This document shows positions 1 through 12,716 of a stretch of 64,000 nucleotides of DNA, piece by piece (positions within the stretch are counted from its first letter, which is position 1; every line of letters begins with the position of its first letter). This DNA comes from Toxotes chatareus. Its lineage: Eukaryota > Chordata > Actinopteri > Toxotidae. The position numbers were made by a program, and so were the translations under genes. The stretch covers positions 14,154,001-14,218,000 of the forward strand of contig CM028895.1 in assembly GCA_016801885.1 (NCBI GenBank). Reading direction: 5' to 3'. Below the pieces are notes generated by a model. The model was not told the origin of the DNA. It did no database searches and saw only the letters and a program-made list of their open reading frames with translations.

Positions 1-666
1 TGCATCCAGGGAACCCCCTCCATTTGTGAGGTCTTCCTGTCTCCTGGCCTGTTTGGCTGCTGGCTGAGGGTCAGTAGCTCTTTCAAGCAGAAGACTGTTC
101 ACTGCCTCAGCATTGAGAGAAGCCAGTCGGCGCTTGCGTGGTTGTAAGACATGAATACAATCGCTGTGACTTGAGCTAACTGACTTTGACTTGTTTTTTG
201 GTGATGCCTTTGCCTCTTTTCTTTCATTGCGTTTCCCTTTTTTGGGTTTGTGTTTGAGGGACACATGTCGACGAGCAGTATTTCCTTCCCTTTCTTCAGA
301 ACTCTCCTTTTCACGAATGCTTTCCTCCAATCGGGTGAGGAGGACGTGGCAGCTGAGCCCTTCCCCACCTGAACCCCCAGACCTCCCCCGCAAAGGATAC
401 AACTTCCTGTCCCGTTTCTTGTCACGCCTCCGGTCAAGTTTTCTTTTCTGATCATTTTTTTCTCTTCTCCCTCTCTTGTGAGTCTTGGCCGTGTCTTTCC
501 TTTGTTTCATGATTTCATTTATCTTCTTCGTCCTGCCGAATCGCAGAGAGCGCTCAGGCCAAGCGCCACCCATAGTGCCACCATGTGGCCAAAGAGGACG
601 GTTGTCCCACCACTCAGCACTACTGCGGCTCTGCCTGAGGGAACCCTTCTGCCTTGCGTGAGTCAT
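1..666 (-). CDS. bahd1: BAHD1 N-terminal coding exon (partial, runs off the left edge)
   Basis: Bromo-adjacent-homology-domain protein 1, a nuclear heterochromatin-forming repressor. The minus strand is open for 222 codons from ATG at 666-664 to the window edge. It begins MTHARQKGSLRQ, close to human BAHD1 MTHTRRKSLP. Other matching landmarks are YPLRGRSG (human NYPLRKRP), CHVLLTRLEES (human CKVLLTRLEN) near residues 106-116, and QPRKRRLASLNAEAVNSLLL near residues 175-194, almost identical to human. The segment is rich in Lys/Arg, as expected for the basic N-terminus; the BAH domain itself lies outside the window. A splice acceptor (tatctctag) sits at 688-687, so the exon probably starts at 686 with a 20-base 5' UTR and an upstream non-coding exon exists. 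Seen: frame, start, motifs. Known: BAHD1 function. Inferred: orthology. Confidence 0.9.
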   Translation of the reverse strand, partial: MTHARQKGSLRQSRSSAEWWDNRPLWPHGGTMGGAWPERSLRFGRTKKINEIMKQRKDTAKTHKRGRREKNDQKRKLDRRRDKKRDRKLYPLRGRSGGSGGEGLSCHVLLTRLEESIREKESSEEREGNTARRHVSLKHKPKKGKRNERKEAKASPKNKSKSVSSSHSDCIHVLQPRKRRLASLNAEAVNSLLLERATDPQPAAKQARRQEDLTNGGGSLDA

Positions 667-3391
667 CACATGCTTCTCCACGGGGCCTAGAGATAAGAGA
701 CCAGAAGTGGTAAAAACTCGAGTCTGTCCTAGTTTCAGCATGTCTTTACAATGCTCACAATCTACAGAACAACCACTCATCTATGCAGTGGTTCAAGTTA
801 CTCATAAACAAAGCTGTTAATTGGATCCACAGAGAGCTGGTTCAGAACTACACATGTTCAACATCTTATAACATCTTTATAACTTTTGTTTCTTATTATG
901 ACACAGAAGCTGTTAACATCAGCAGTCACCACAGTTTTAGTCTCACTGACTGATCAGAGCAGTACTGATGGTCAAGGCAGAAAATCAGGGAGTGGTGTCA
1001 GGTGTATTAAAGGCCAAGCAGGGACCATTAACATTATTTCTTTTTTGTCAAGACTTAAAACAAGACAAAACTTGAAGGTTGTCTGCGGCATGGAAAATAC
1101 TGAGTACACAAAGAAAATGAAAACAAGCCGGAGCCAAAAAATACATAAATATTACAAAGACATTACCTATCTTACCCAACAGCAACATCTGATTCAATAC
1201 AAAAAGAAACTTAATGATGAGTAAATTCAGAATGAATGGTTTTGTGATCAATAGCTCTTGCTATTGTACACCTGTTTTCTCTCATTACAATGTGTTTGTG
1301 TGTATCTGTGTTTTCTGTTGCACTGAGAAAACTGATGCACTCTGTCACTCATTCACTGCGCTTGTTGCCTTATCACCTAGTGTGCACACAGCATGCGAAT
1401 AACAGCTTGTTAAGGCCAATTGTTTAGTCTGAAAGGAAAATGTCAAAAAGGCTATACTACAGCATTAAACTCCACTGAGGAAAATAAGACGAATAAACAA
1501 GCCGACTAAATGCCTTTTTAAACGTAGTGACAATTTTATCTCTTTTAATTCCGTGGCTTCAAATCCCTCATTGTCTAAACGTCCATGTTGCATCTCATGC
1601 ATACATCTACTGTATGTTACAACGCAAATATTCCCAAAGCTCAGTGTGAAATCATTTGGCAATTAAACTTATAATTAGCAGCAAACAATTAGCTTGGGAG
1701 TTTTTATGAAAATACACTTTATTAAAAAACATAAACAACCAAAGAATAAAAAGGCTAATCTGTGTTTAGTTTTATACATTCAATTAGATTCTGTACCACA
1801 AAGAAAAGAACACATATAGAACAATACATACACTGATATATTGTCCATCATAAAGCTTTCATTTTGTAAATCAAATGGATGTCTTTTTTTTTTCCAAACT
1901 CACACAAGCTTCTTGTCCCACCCATTACTTCCCATAATTAGCGATAATCAGTAAATGAAATTCCTCCCTTAAAGATTATTGACATGCACATTTACAGCAT
2001 GTGATTTCTAATCTCTTTGTGTAAGACAGTGTTTGTTAAGTTTTAACATCTTCCCCAAATGAGCTTATAATATAGACCATATTAATGCTATCGGTTTATA
2101 AGCAGAAAGAAACAGGCCAGGTCTTATTATAGTAAGCTTTTTAATGTTTTCTGTATTCCTTCTGTATAAAGTTGTACTTCAAGACTTACAGGCCCAATTA
2201 CTGATGCAGTTTGAACACATTCAAAACCGGAGATTCTGGCCCCCACTGACGACTCACAGACAGCCGAAGCCTTGAAAAGATTTTCCAGACATGTTTGATT
2301 TTGTCTGCCCGAGTCTGACTGGGCTTGTGCAGCGTGAAGGCGGCCTAAGAATGAAACGTGTGAGTGATCCTGGCAATAGCCAATACAAGTTTAGCTCCAG
2401 GGTTCAGCAAAATCAAAGCAGCTTCACATTAGTTTAGATTTCTTGTTTAAGCTGATTAATTGCATATAAATTGGTCAACAACATGAATGGGAGAAACCAG
2501 TCTTCTGTCTTATGTGTGGAACTGTGTGGAATAACAGCATTTCTTAGAACTTTGTTTAATACACTCCACACAAAAAATTGCTTTTATACCTTGAACCAAA
2601 CAAACAAATACCCCCAATCTACAAACGTTTGACAGTGATCTGCTCAGTGACATGTGATCCTTTGCCCTGTTGCAGGACGACTAACTATAAAAGATCTAAA
2701 CACTCTCGTGGTGTGATCAGTACCTGAATGACACGCTTCAAACCAAAAACTCAGAGGTGAGCTGTCACTTCACATTTAACAATCAAAGTCTGGGGCTCTC
2801 TGACATCAAACTAATATTTTCTACTCAAAACCACATCAAAAGCCTTGATATTAAGCTTTCATCATATCATGAAACAACGAAAGACAATTCTCCAGCAGCT
2901 GTTGTGGGTCACTGGTGAGAAATGTAGCTGGGGAAACACTGAAAGATATAACCTGTAAGATATTATCTCACGTGGCAGCGCTCTGGCCAAACGGCAATTT
3001 GGCTCTTTAAACACAGTTAGGCCTGGTGATCCTCAGGAAGTAATTTCACATTTATAGGAAGATCAATGGCCCTGCACTCCGTCTCTAATTGGTTAGAAAA
3101 CAGATCATCAGTTCCTCTCAGAGAATCAAACAGCAGGCTCACCAGCATCCTTTTTATATGATAAGGCTTGGAAGATTTCTCAAGACTCCTGAGAATATGT
3201 GTGTAAAACAGCAACCTAGATGGATTTAAATAATGATTTTACAGCATCAGGACACACAACTGAACTGTTAATTTTGTGTTGTGTGAAATTGCAAATCAAT
3301 CCTAAATTTCTTAGAACAGCAACGCAGTGACAATAAAAGATTCAAGTGCCACACAATACAAAGCAGTCACTCTGAACACAAATGTGAACAC

Positions 3392-3414
3392 CACACACAC
3401 ACACACACACACAC
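3392..3414. repeat. (CA)n microsatellite
   Basis: About eleven perfect CA units, inside the presumptive bahd1 intron. Confidence 0.9.
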
Positions 3415-3838
3415 TGAGAGTCACTTTGAGAATATTACACAAACATGTTGGCAAACTGTGCACCGGGGTATCCCTATGGGTCTCAGGATACATCTAAGGA
3501 GGTCAATAAGAGATAAGAGAGAACTGAACTCACACTGAAAACAGATTATTTCTGTGCTAACGTGTATTTGAACCCCTTTATTTAGCATTTAGAAGCAGTA
3601 CATGAACAATCAATGGTGTTTTATAAGACACTATGATGGAGACATATTGCAAACAGATCTTTTTAGGTGTTTATTTATGTCTTTGGTAACGACTATAACT
3701 CCTCATATAAATGATCCATAACTGGTGTATAAACAGCTAATGAATGAATGTTCACACAGTATGGCATTGTTGTAAACTTGTAAATATGATCATATGTTTT
3801 CACTAGTTTTAAATGCATGATGAATAAATGATTTTAAT

Positions 3839-4096
3839 TTTACTAGATAGTTTCACTTTATTTTAGGCCCCCTTTTCAGGGTCATACATCCTTTGTATGT
3901 GGGGATGATGAATAATAATAATAACATGATATCTATATAAGGAAATATAACAATTTTGCAGTGTGTTGTAAAGCATTTGTTAATGGTTTGTACACATGTG
4001 CAGCACATTTAATAGTGTTTATTCTGTAATTGTCATCCATGATAAACACTAATAAAGGATTTATTACCCTGAAAATGGGATCTCAAGTCTAGTAAA
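3839..4096. mobile_element. Foldback/MITE-like element with long degenerate terminal inverted repeats
   Basis: The left end begins tttactag and later has ttttcagggtcatacatcc. The right end, reverse-complemented, begins tttactag and later has ttttcagggtaataaatcc. The inverted ends are about 60 bp long and imperfect. No coding capacity lies between them. This is the shape of a non-autonomous DNA transposon, but I cannot name the superfamily or confirm a target-site duplication. Confidence 0.55.
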
Positions 4097-5240
4097 ATGA
4101 AATCACAGGCCAGTTTCTAAGTGTATTTAAACCACTGAAGACATGTGATCTTATTTATATGATTGCAACTATGTTACACAGTGTTATCAAACAGTCATTG
4201 ACTGTTAACAGACCAGTAATGAATACTATAGTTAGTATAAACACTACTGAAAAGGTTTTTATATCTGTTTACAATAACACTCTATAAAAAAGCAAGGGCC
4301 TCCACAGTGTCATTGACATTTTAAAAATTCCAAAAACCAAACCCACATTACCCGCCCCCTTTTATTCTAGGCTCCTCTCTCCGCTCTAATAATTTTTGTA
4401 CAGTCCCTAATTTGTTTTCTTCTTCTTGTGAAATGCTGAACACTTTCACCTTTTTGAGCCTCTAAAAATCCTTCAAATAAAGACATTTCTAAGAAGGACA
4501 AATCACTCTTTGGCTGCACCTCTCACAACTCATGCAATAGAGGGTCACGGCAAAGCCAAAAAGGGTTCAGGAAACACTGCATTAGCCAACCAATACGCAA
4601 CATGAGATGCACCTTGCAGAATAAAACTCAAACTCTGCCCCAGATCACTTGGCAACATTGGCTGTGCACGCTGCAGTCACAAAACACCCCCTAACAGCCT
4701 ACATTACACCTATAACTCACACTTCATCCACCTGATTTTTAAACGTTTCTGCTTTCAACTTTCAGGAAGAGCCAGCACACCGGCAAACGCGCATCAAAAA
4801 TACATAACCAGCTGGGTAAGGTAGCCCATTCGGATCAGATTGAGAGGGCTCTTCATTTACATTTTCCATGTCACAGCTGGTGACGGGCAGGTTTCACATG
4901 AGGCGCTGTGGCATGTTGAGGGTTTATCAAGAGGAGATAAAAAGCTACAGGAATTTCAAACATTAGTCAACGCTTCTTTTTTTTTTTTTTTTCCTTTTCT
5001 TGTAAGACTTGCACCGCAGCCTTGAGCTTGATCTACAACACCATCCGCTCAGATGTCGAGGAGCGTTTGCATGAATGCATACCTAAACGCACACAATTAT
5101 ACTGCATGCGTAAATATGTTTACAGTGGCTGAGGAATACAGTGGGATGGGATACAGTACAGCTTGACGTAGCTTGCCCATCTGAAGTAGCCAGCCAGGCT
5201 CTAAATATGGGCTGGAGAGGGGAGGAGGGGGGCTACCCGA

Positions 5241-5242
<2 letters not shown>

Positions 5243-5273
<31 letters not shown>
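5243..5273. repeat. (AC)n microsatellite
   Basis: About fifteen AC units just outside the CpG-rich block that is proposed as a bahd1 promoter. Confidence 0.92.
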
Positions 5274-5274
<1 letters not shown>

Positions 5275-5393
5275 CAAGCAAAATAAAGGGCAGTCACCCC
5301 TCCTGATAACATTTTCTGAACGGATTCCTCATTACCGACACGGTGGCTGTTCTGATCACAGTCCTAGTTGTGCCCTGGGAGGATATGGCACGT

Positions 5394-5417
5394 AGCAGCA
5401 GCAGCAGCAGCAGCAGC
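5394..5417. repeat. (CAG)n trinucleotide tract
   Basis: Eight uninterrupted AGC/CAG units at the edge of a CpG-rich block. No supported coding exon covers it, so it is most likely non-coding promoter-flank sequence. Confidence 0.85.
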
Positions 5418-5518
5418 CCTGCGAATCGCTTCTGGTGCACGAAGCGAAAAATGGGTTCTGCGCTCCTCTCTGGACGGCTGGGCAGTCGGAACAACTTCAG
5501 ACATTCACGGCGAAATAG

Positions 5519-5562
5519 CAACAGCAGCAGCAACAACAACAACAACAACAACAACAACAAAA
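5519..5562. repeat. (CAG)n(CAA)n compound tract
   Basis: CAG units pass into about ten CAA units, ending 15 bp before the minus-strand splice donor at 5577-5582. On the minus strand it is a TTG/CTG tract just inside the proposed intron. Confidence 0.85.
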
Positions 5563-5582
5563 AATGCGAGGTGCTAACTTAC

Positions 5583-6060
5583 GGCTCGCCGACACGCTTC
5601 CTCCTGCCAGCCGGGAACCGTCGAACAAATCGGCGGCTGAGGTGTAGGGAGGCGGGAGGAGGAGGAGGAGGAGGAGGGGGAGTGAAGCCGGACTGGTGCG
5701 ATGGCAGAGCTCCGTAACTGGGAGAGCTGGGGAGGAGTGGAGAGAGGACGATCGGTGGCGCTGCCTGCGAGATGTGTTGTGCTCTTCCTGGTTGGGCTTC
5801 CACCGATTTGCAGAAAACTTAATCTGAACCAATTGCCAGACGGACCAGCCTCGCTTGACACCCCCGTCCTCCAATGACGGACACACAGCTGTTTATTGTT
5901 TAGACGGGAAGATAAGAAACTAAATATTTGCAGAAGCCGAGGTAACTTGGTTCCACTACTATAAAACACACAACGCTACATCATGGGCGATGGATGTTAC
6001 TGCCCCCCCTCCTACTACTACGACGACAGGCAGACAGCCTCACCCTGTCATTTGTCGTGA
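5583..6060 (-). promoter_or_regulatory. CpG-rich block with candidate proximal first exon of bahd1
   Basis: Many CpG dinucleotides contrast with the AT-rich surroundings. On the minus strand the sequence GCGAGCC is followed by GTAAGT at 5582-5577, a strong donor, so a non-coding exon probably ends at 5583. A GGA tract lies at 5655-5677. An E-box (cacgtg, 6175-6180) lies upstream in the direction of transcription. Splicing from here to the acceptor at 687 would give a bahd1 5' UTR. The transcription start is not defined. Another unannotated minus-strand transcript would fit equally well. Confidence 0.5.
5655..5677. repeat. (GGA)n tract
   Basis: About seven GGA units inside the CpG-rich block; on the minus strand this is a TCC tract in the putative 5' UTR or core promoter. 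Confidence 0.8.
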
Positions 6061-7296
6061 CCGAAGCACGACCAGTCAACCACCAGACTGCCGAAACGCG
6101 TCTAGAGAAATTCATGTAAAGGGTGAACAAGGAGGAAGGCATTAAAAACGATATCAACAGTGTCCCATGTGGCTCACGTGACGTGGTTTTTAAATGTTCC
6201 CTATTTAAAAAAAAAAAAAAAGTTCTCATGAGTTATGGGGTGTAAAAGAAAGAAAACCTGCACAAAACTCACTTTTAAGTCCCATCTTGAAGTTTATAAA
6301 GAGACAATGGACTTTAAGGGGTTAAAAGTGATTTTAAACTCTTTAAAAGAAGTTCTAACATATTTATGTATAGTTTGCTGCATTCATCATTAAATGGAGG
6401 CCATATAGTACCTTCACTTTTATTAAACTCTCCATAAGCAGCTGGGGTTGAGACACAAGACGAACCAATTAGGCTACAGATCAAGTTCAACCTCAACATG
6501 TCCAGATGTGAGGACGCATGTGTTCCCACAACATGGCCTAATAGTTCTGGGAAATACAAGCAAACTCCACAGCGCATTGTTGGGTTATGTTGTGTAACTA
6601 TAACACACACACACTGACAGTGGGTACTCAGAGTCTTGACATGAGCACAAGAAGCAAAATCACACTATAAAGTTATTCAGTTCCAAGTAATAATCATGAT
6701 AATCTTCACAACATTATTTAAGTGAATAGACACAGGTTTTATCAGCAAATTATAAAAGCACCCATCATGCATTTTAAAATGTAGGCATCAGTTTAGTGTT
6801 GTAGTTGGTGTATGTGGAGCTTGTTCTAAAATAACTTATGTACAGTCTATAAAAGTCTGTAATTATATAGATTTCTCACATTTAGCTTATTCATTTACCA
6901 GTTTATTTCTTTAAATGTATATGTTCATTTTTATTTTCGAATACTAAAGTCTTAAAGCTGTTTCAAAGTCTTCTCACTGCTGACACAATTCCTGTCATTA
7001 TTAATATGCCTTTAGTTATTCAAATTAGTCACATTTGAACATATTCAGTTTAGTCTATCTAGAAAATACTCCCAACGTGTCAGTTTTTAAATTGTAGAAT
7101 ATAAACTCACCTCAGGCTTCTAAAACCTCAAATTCCCAGAGTAAACACAGAGGACACGGCCTCTGTGTCCTCAACTATAGCTACAGCACCTCCATTAATT
7201 TTATGAGTCTTAATCTGCAAAGTAACTGGTAACTATAGCTGTCAAAGAAATGTATTTCAATAAAACGTACATTATTTTCCTCTTAAGTGTGGTACA

Positions 7297-7394
7297 GAAG
7301 TGTGAAGTAGCAGGAAATGGAAGTGGAAGTACCTCAAATTAGTATGCCAGTAGAGTACTTGAGGAAATGTGCTTAAGTTACTTTTCACCACTGC
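7297..7394 (-). mobile_element. Partial copy of a common teleost dispersed repeat (minus orientation)
   Basis: The minus strand reads gcagtggtgaaaagtaactt, then agcacatttcctcaagtact and gaggtacttccacttcc. This is a diverged version of the 5' end of the element at about 10.73 kb (gcagtggagggtaactaagt, acatttactcaagtactgta). Only the first 100 bp or so remain. Confidence 0.6.
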
Positions 7395-9688
7395 TTACAA
7401 GCACATAGGGATGAAGAAGCATTTGAAAGATTATTCCGGTTTGTGATAATGTAACACGGCAAACTGCCTATTGACAGAAGGATTGAGGCATAACCTGGAG
7501 TGATGGGGACTGAAGGCACAGGGTTTACAGTCAGACCTTTTTAACAAGGTGCAGCAAGTAATGTTTTGACATAAAGCATGTCCTCATCACAGAACAAAGA
7601 GACAGTGGCAGTGCTGATTAAATTGTCTGCACACTACTAATAGATGTCTCTCACAGGATGGAAAAGACCTCTGTGCTGCTTGTGACTTGCCAATACAATA
7701 CTGCTACACCCTACTGTCCACAGTGCTGCTCCATAAAAAAAAAAAAAACACATAACCACGAGAGCTTGCTAAAATACTCTGAATTATCATAGAAAATACT
7801 ATCTTTTTTTTAAATTGCTCCTGGCCTGTAAAGAGCATCCAGTAGTGTTTCTTCTTCCTTTCACTCAGGCCCCCAGACGGGTCTGAAAGCCATTTTTTGG
7901 TCAGATGTTATGTAATGTGAGAGATTCAGAACCTGCCATCAAGGAAAGCAGCCACTCTGCCACCTAATCTTTTTTTTTTTTTCATGGCAAGAAAACGTGA
8001 CAAAAGTAAAAAAAATCTGAAAGAGCTGAATTATACACTTACTTTACACAGTTATTACAACAATTCAAACTGCTTCAAAAGAAAGGTGCCTGTTACAGGC
8101 TGAGCCTTTCTGTGCTGTGGGAAAGCCACTTAAGTGACTGTCGCATGCTGCAGTGTCAAATAATCAATAGTGTTCAGTTTTTATGAAAGCTGATTCAATC
8201 AGTTCTGTTTTTAAAAACAATTGATTAATCATACAAAAAGATTTCACAGACTGAGCTAAAATTAACAAGAGGGTTGGAGGTCAGGAGAAGAGTAGAAATT
8301 TAGATAGTTTACTGTCACACATTTTGCAAAGATAAAGAGAGGTAAACAGAAATTAAATGCCTGATGGCTGATGTGAGTCTGGTTTTTGTTTATACAGGAA
8401 GTAATCGAGCGAATAAGAAGAAAAGGACGGAAGGCGGAGAAGCTGCTTACACTGTGAGAGTTTAAGGACACAAGTCTGTGGACATTTGGAGACCTTGGAT
8501 ATGATGGAATCAATTATAATCACTGTGAATCATCACTGACGCAGCCTCTGTTCTCTGTGGAGAAGAAAACTACAACTTTCAACAAGCCACCGTTGAAGTC
8601 TGCAGGGACTGGATGTTTCATGCTGAAAACACTTTTTGAGGGTTTTTTTTGCGAGAAGCATCACTTGAAGTTTCAGTTCAGAGCTTTAGTTGGCTCACGC
8701 AGAGGTTTACAGTAGGAATTATAACAACAAGAGGCACTAACAGAGACAAATTGGACCTCACTACCAGCAGATGTTACAACTGTACATCAAATCAGCATGT
8801 GAGACATATGCCTGAACACTCACAAAAACATGTAACTTTCAATTAGAAATCCTCTATAAGTGGTTTATTTAAAAAAAAAAAAAAAAAACACATATTCCAC
8901 TGTCATGCCAGGTCAGTCTCTGTTTGAAAAACCTGTACTGGGGGGCTGCAAATATGAGGAGTCCACTCATAGATGTAGCTAAGTAAACATCCTTTCACTT
9001 AGAAAATACTGCAAGAAGAGTGAGTGGTGAATTTTTTTTTTTTCCAGTCTCTTACAGGAAACGCAGAGAGGGTTTGTCCCACTTCTCACTGCCATTTCAA
9101 AGTGACAGCACACATAAAAGCATTCGAGCTACTGTGGACCCAGAGCATGGCAGGGCATTAAAAATGATTTCAATATTCAGGGCAGAGCCTCTATAGTTGA
9201 AAGGGCCACCATGGGTTAATTATCAAATTAAGCATATAGTCCCCGCAAAAGGACAGCACCACACATATTAAGATTTCACGTTATTCACAAGGTCAAGTGC
9301 CAACACTCGCAAGGTACTGTGAAATATTCAAAATGAAAGGCATTAATGCATCAACAGTAAAGCAGATGTTATTAATTTCGGATAATTGAACTCATACCTG
9401 GTATGTGGGTACAAGGTTTCTTCGGGACAATGACAGTGAGCAAACACAAACAAACGTCTTCCAGTGAAACTAAGCAACCATGACATTAATCTTGCTTCTC
9501 ATCAGAAGGAGCTCCTGTATGGAGCTGCTCAAATGGCAGCCAATGTAAACACACAAAACATTTGAGTAAGTGTTAACACCCAAATGAAATGAAATTTATA
9601 GCCGTTCAAACAGACCGAGAACCTGAGACTTTCTAAACAAATATCAGATATTTTAAACTCTGTTGTGCTGTGCATCTTTGTGCCATTA

Positions 9689-9737
9689 GATAATTAGTAG
9701 TAAATGATAATTATCACGATAATTAGTAGTAAATGAT
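9689..9737. repeat. Two-copy tandem repeat, 29-bp period
   Basis: The 20-mer gataattagtagtaaatgat occurs at 9689-9708 and again, unchanged, at 9718-9737. The exact identity points to a recent local duplication. Confidence 0.85.
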
Positions 9738-10732
9738 TTGTAGAGTTGCACAGTAGCATTAGGTTGTATCATATAATATCAGCCGATACAAAACTCTCAA
9801 AACAATGCACAGTTTTGTTCAACAACACTACACTATACATTACACATAACTGGACAAATGACAACAGCACAGCAGGAAAGATTTGTGAGGAAATGCATCT
9901 TTCCCAGAAACCCATCGTGTGGTATTTCTTTTCAACACTGTAGAAAGTAAAAATTAAGGCCAAAGTATTGTAAATGATTAGCTAAATTAAATGATGATTT
10001 ACAGTGCTGGAATAAAATAAATGAAAATAAGCATAAGCACAGAATAAGATGTGGACTTGCAGTAAAGATGCTCATAATATCCAAAAACGGGCTACTAATC
10101 CAAAAAAGGTTTCTAATGGCCCATATTTCCTTGATGATTTAAGCATTAGATTTGTATGTTGGCAGAAATCCATTGCTAATTCACAGTGGATTGCCTTTAC
10201 AGTAATGGCTCATTTATTAGTCTTGCATGGCTATTTAATGACAGGTCTGGGTGTGAGTCATTAAAACACTTTTATGTTAAGTTTTATGACATTTACGATA
10301 GTTTAGGTGTGGCACGGTCTGTAGGAATCAAAAGGAAAAAGTGGTGGAAGAAGTGCTGCATGGTGAAGTATAAGTCTGCTGAAGGAACTCCAAAAGATTA
10401 ATGTTCAACTACAATAAACTAGTGTGTCAAAGAGTGGCCTGGCAGATCACTTTTTTCATTTACACAGCAGGATAACCTCATGGCAACACTGAAAAATAAG
10501 AGTTGGCAGGAAAAAAAAACAGAAAGTCATTAATAATAGTGTGAACAAGAGAGAGAATTATATACGGGCTAAAGATGGCTGTTGGTTAATAATAATATAT
10601 AATCAAATGTGGAAAAAACAAGGCTTAAATAAGTAATTGGCTGAGGAACTTCTCCTTTAACTGAGCCACTAACACCTACCCTTCCTCTGACATTAAACCA
10701 ACCTTTTATTATTTAGTTTGGCAACTGATCAG

Positions 10733-11417
10733 CTGCAGTGGAGGGTAACTAAGTACATTTACTCAAGTACTGTAAGTATATTCTGAAGTGCTTGTCCTTT
10801 ACTTGAATTTTTCCATTTCATGCTACCTTATACTTCTTGCCCATTACATTTCATTTTCACCTAAAAATATATGGCGGGCTTACAAAATATAGTACATTGA
10901 CTTGTTTTTGGTTTTGATCTCTCAAAAAATCTGTGTCTAGTTTGTCACGCATCAGATGTCTAGGAATTGTCAGCAGTTCCACCAAAGACACATCTCCCCT
11001 CTAAATGTCTCACATGGTTTCATTTAAATAACTGTCTGAGGCCCTAAGAGGTTTGTTTATCTTATATTTCACATTAAAGTAAAGATTAAGTCCAAACAAC
11101 GAATTAAACATTTATGTAGCAGAACAAGATTAATCTTGTGACCCTTTGTAGAGGCCGGACCCCAAGCTTGGCAACCACGTAGTTAAAAGTAGCTTTACCT
11201 CACCCAGTCATTATCTTATAATGTTATATGTAATCATATATCTGTTATAGGGTCCATTTTTCTGTAGAACCAGGGCTTTTTATTTTGACCTTGTGTATTA
11301 ATACTTCTGTACTTTTACTTAAGTGGATGTTTGAATGCTGGACTTATAATGGTGTGTTTTTATATTGTTGTGTTGGTACATACGTTAAGAATCTGAATAC
11401 TTCTTCCACCACTGCTG
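10733..11417 (+). mobile_element. Near full-length teleost dispersed DNA-transposon-like repeat
   Basis: It begins gcagtggagggtaactaagt, runs through acatttactcaagtactgta and ttgtcctttacttgaatttt, and ends with ttttacttaagtggatgttt, gaatgctggacttataatgg and gaatacttcttccaccactg. The ends form a short inverted repeat around the cagtgg/ccactg boundary. I recognise this pattern as a very abundant percomorph family; the recognition is from memory. No transposase is encoded, so it is non-autonomous. Confidence 0.6.
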
Positions 11418-11827
11418 AGCAAATATTTGAAAAATGTTTTTTTGATGGACTTTCCAAATATTAATAATGAGCCTTTATGTTGTACAATCAATGTCCTGAG
11501 TTCAAATAGAGATTTAGGATTCAGAATTAAACAATAATGGAGATTTAACAGAGTTTTCCACGATACAGTCACAGTAAATATCTATGCAAACAGCAAACTG
11601 CCATTACACAGGCCTGATCAACTGTGCGGTTTAACTGACTACTACAAATGAATTGCTGAAATATTTACACTCGACTGATTTCATATAAAACTTTGTGTTT
11701 TACTTTAATCTGGGTTTTATTTGCACTCACTCTTTCTGACAAAAGGAACTGATGGGGAAAAAAATCTGTTTTCAGTCAGTAAAGCACTTCTGCTTCTTTG
11801 ACCACTTTCCTCTCACAAAGTTCCCAG

Positions 11828-11828
<1 letters not shown>

Positions 11829-11860
<32 letters not shown>
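11829..11860. repeat. (TG)n microsatellite
   Basis: About sixteen TG units. Confidence 0.92.
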
Positions 11861-11863
<3 letters not shown>

Positions 11864-12033
11864 AGGATCATTCACTGACAACCCCAAGCCTCGGGAGGTT
11901 TATTTGAAGTGTCATAGCAGCATCATCCGTTAGGAGCTCATTGCCTTTATGACCCAATTGGCAAACTGTGATGTGGGCTAATTGCTTTGGCATTTGTGAA
12001 GCCTCTTCATTTACCTGAGCAGACCAACTGATA

Positions 12034-12039
<6 letters not shown>

Positions 12040-12067
<28 letters not shown>
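12040..12067. repeat. (CT)n microsatellite
   Basis: About fourteen CT units after a short C run. Confidence 0.92.
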
Positions 12068-12071
<4 letters not shown>

Positions 12072-12187
12072 ACTTTACAGCTCTGCTGGCCCGTTAAAGG
12101 CCCAATATGAATCACACACAAAGAGCAAATTATAGCCCCAAGAAATGCCACGGGCGTATGTACCATGAAGTTTGTAACCCCTAATAC

Positions 12188-12204
12188 ACGCGCGCGGCCG
12201 CGCG

Positions 12205-12244
<40 letters not shown>
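12188..12244. repeat. (CG)/(CA) compound microsatellite
   Basis: A cgcgcggccgcgcgc core passes into about sixteen CA units. The alternating purine-pyrimidine run of more than 40 bp is Z-DNA-prone and lies about 0.5 kb from the distal CpG-rich block. Confidence 0.88.
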
Positions 12245-12246
<2 letters not shown>

Positions 12247-12716
12247 GGGACTGATATCCAGGTGAACACAAAGCGCATCCATCCAGCCAATCATAATATC
12301 AGTAAGCTCACGGGCTCCTGTGTCCCTATCATTGACCTTGTTTCAGTCTATTCCGCGGACAGAGCACAATTATCGCTTTGGCATTACACTTTAGTGTGGC
12401 TGCTGCCGGTGCTGCTGGTGGTGGTGGCGAGGGGGAGGGGGTGTTGGTTGGGGGGCGTGGGGGCTATGATAACACACATTGTACGGCCAGTCCAACTGAG
12501 TACCACTCCCTGGGAATCTCCTTCATCATCATGGCCCATTATCTGCCTCTGCAACGTCCCCCCAGACATGACTAAAAAAAAGGCATACACAAAAGAGGAA
12601 AGCTGGCCACGCAACCCCTGCTCCGCCTGAATAAAAATAATAAATAAATAAATCAATAAAAAAATAAATAAGAAAGCTCAATGAGAAAAAGATAATGTGG
12701 AGCAGCGGCTACTTAC

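Larger units (their letters stand above)
687..5582 (-). other. Presumptive bahd1 5' intron (no gene seen)
   Basis: AT-rich, stop-filled sequence between the bahd1 coding exon and the nearest minus-strand splice donor (GTAAGT, complement of 5577-5582). The reading frames present are short and show no protein-like pattern. It holds a CA repeat near 3.4 kb, a foldback element at 3.84-4.10 kb and a CA repeat at 5.24 kb. The label intron is an inference from the acceptor at 687 and the donor at 5582. Confidence 0.45.
6061..12716 (-). other. AT-rich presumptive bahd1 distal intron, repeat-bearing
   Basis: No exon-like reading frame was supported. It contains two copies of one teleost dispersed repeat in opposite orientations (about 7.3 and 10.7 kb), a short tandem repeat near 9.7 kb, and TG, CT and CA microsatellites between 11.8 and 12.25 kb. 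It would be a bahd1 intron if the CpG block at 12.7 kb is a second bahd1 promoter. Confidence 0.35.

Noticed and set aside
5343..5886. Several reading frames with poly-Ser, poly-Asn or poly-Leu runs around 5.3-5.9 kb
   Set aside because: They translate CAG/CAA/GGA microsatellites and CpG-rich 5' UTR sequence in many frames at once, with no conserved motif.
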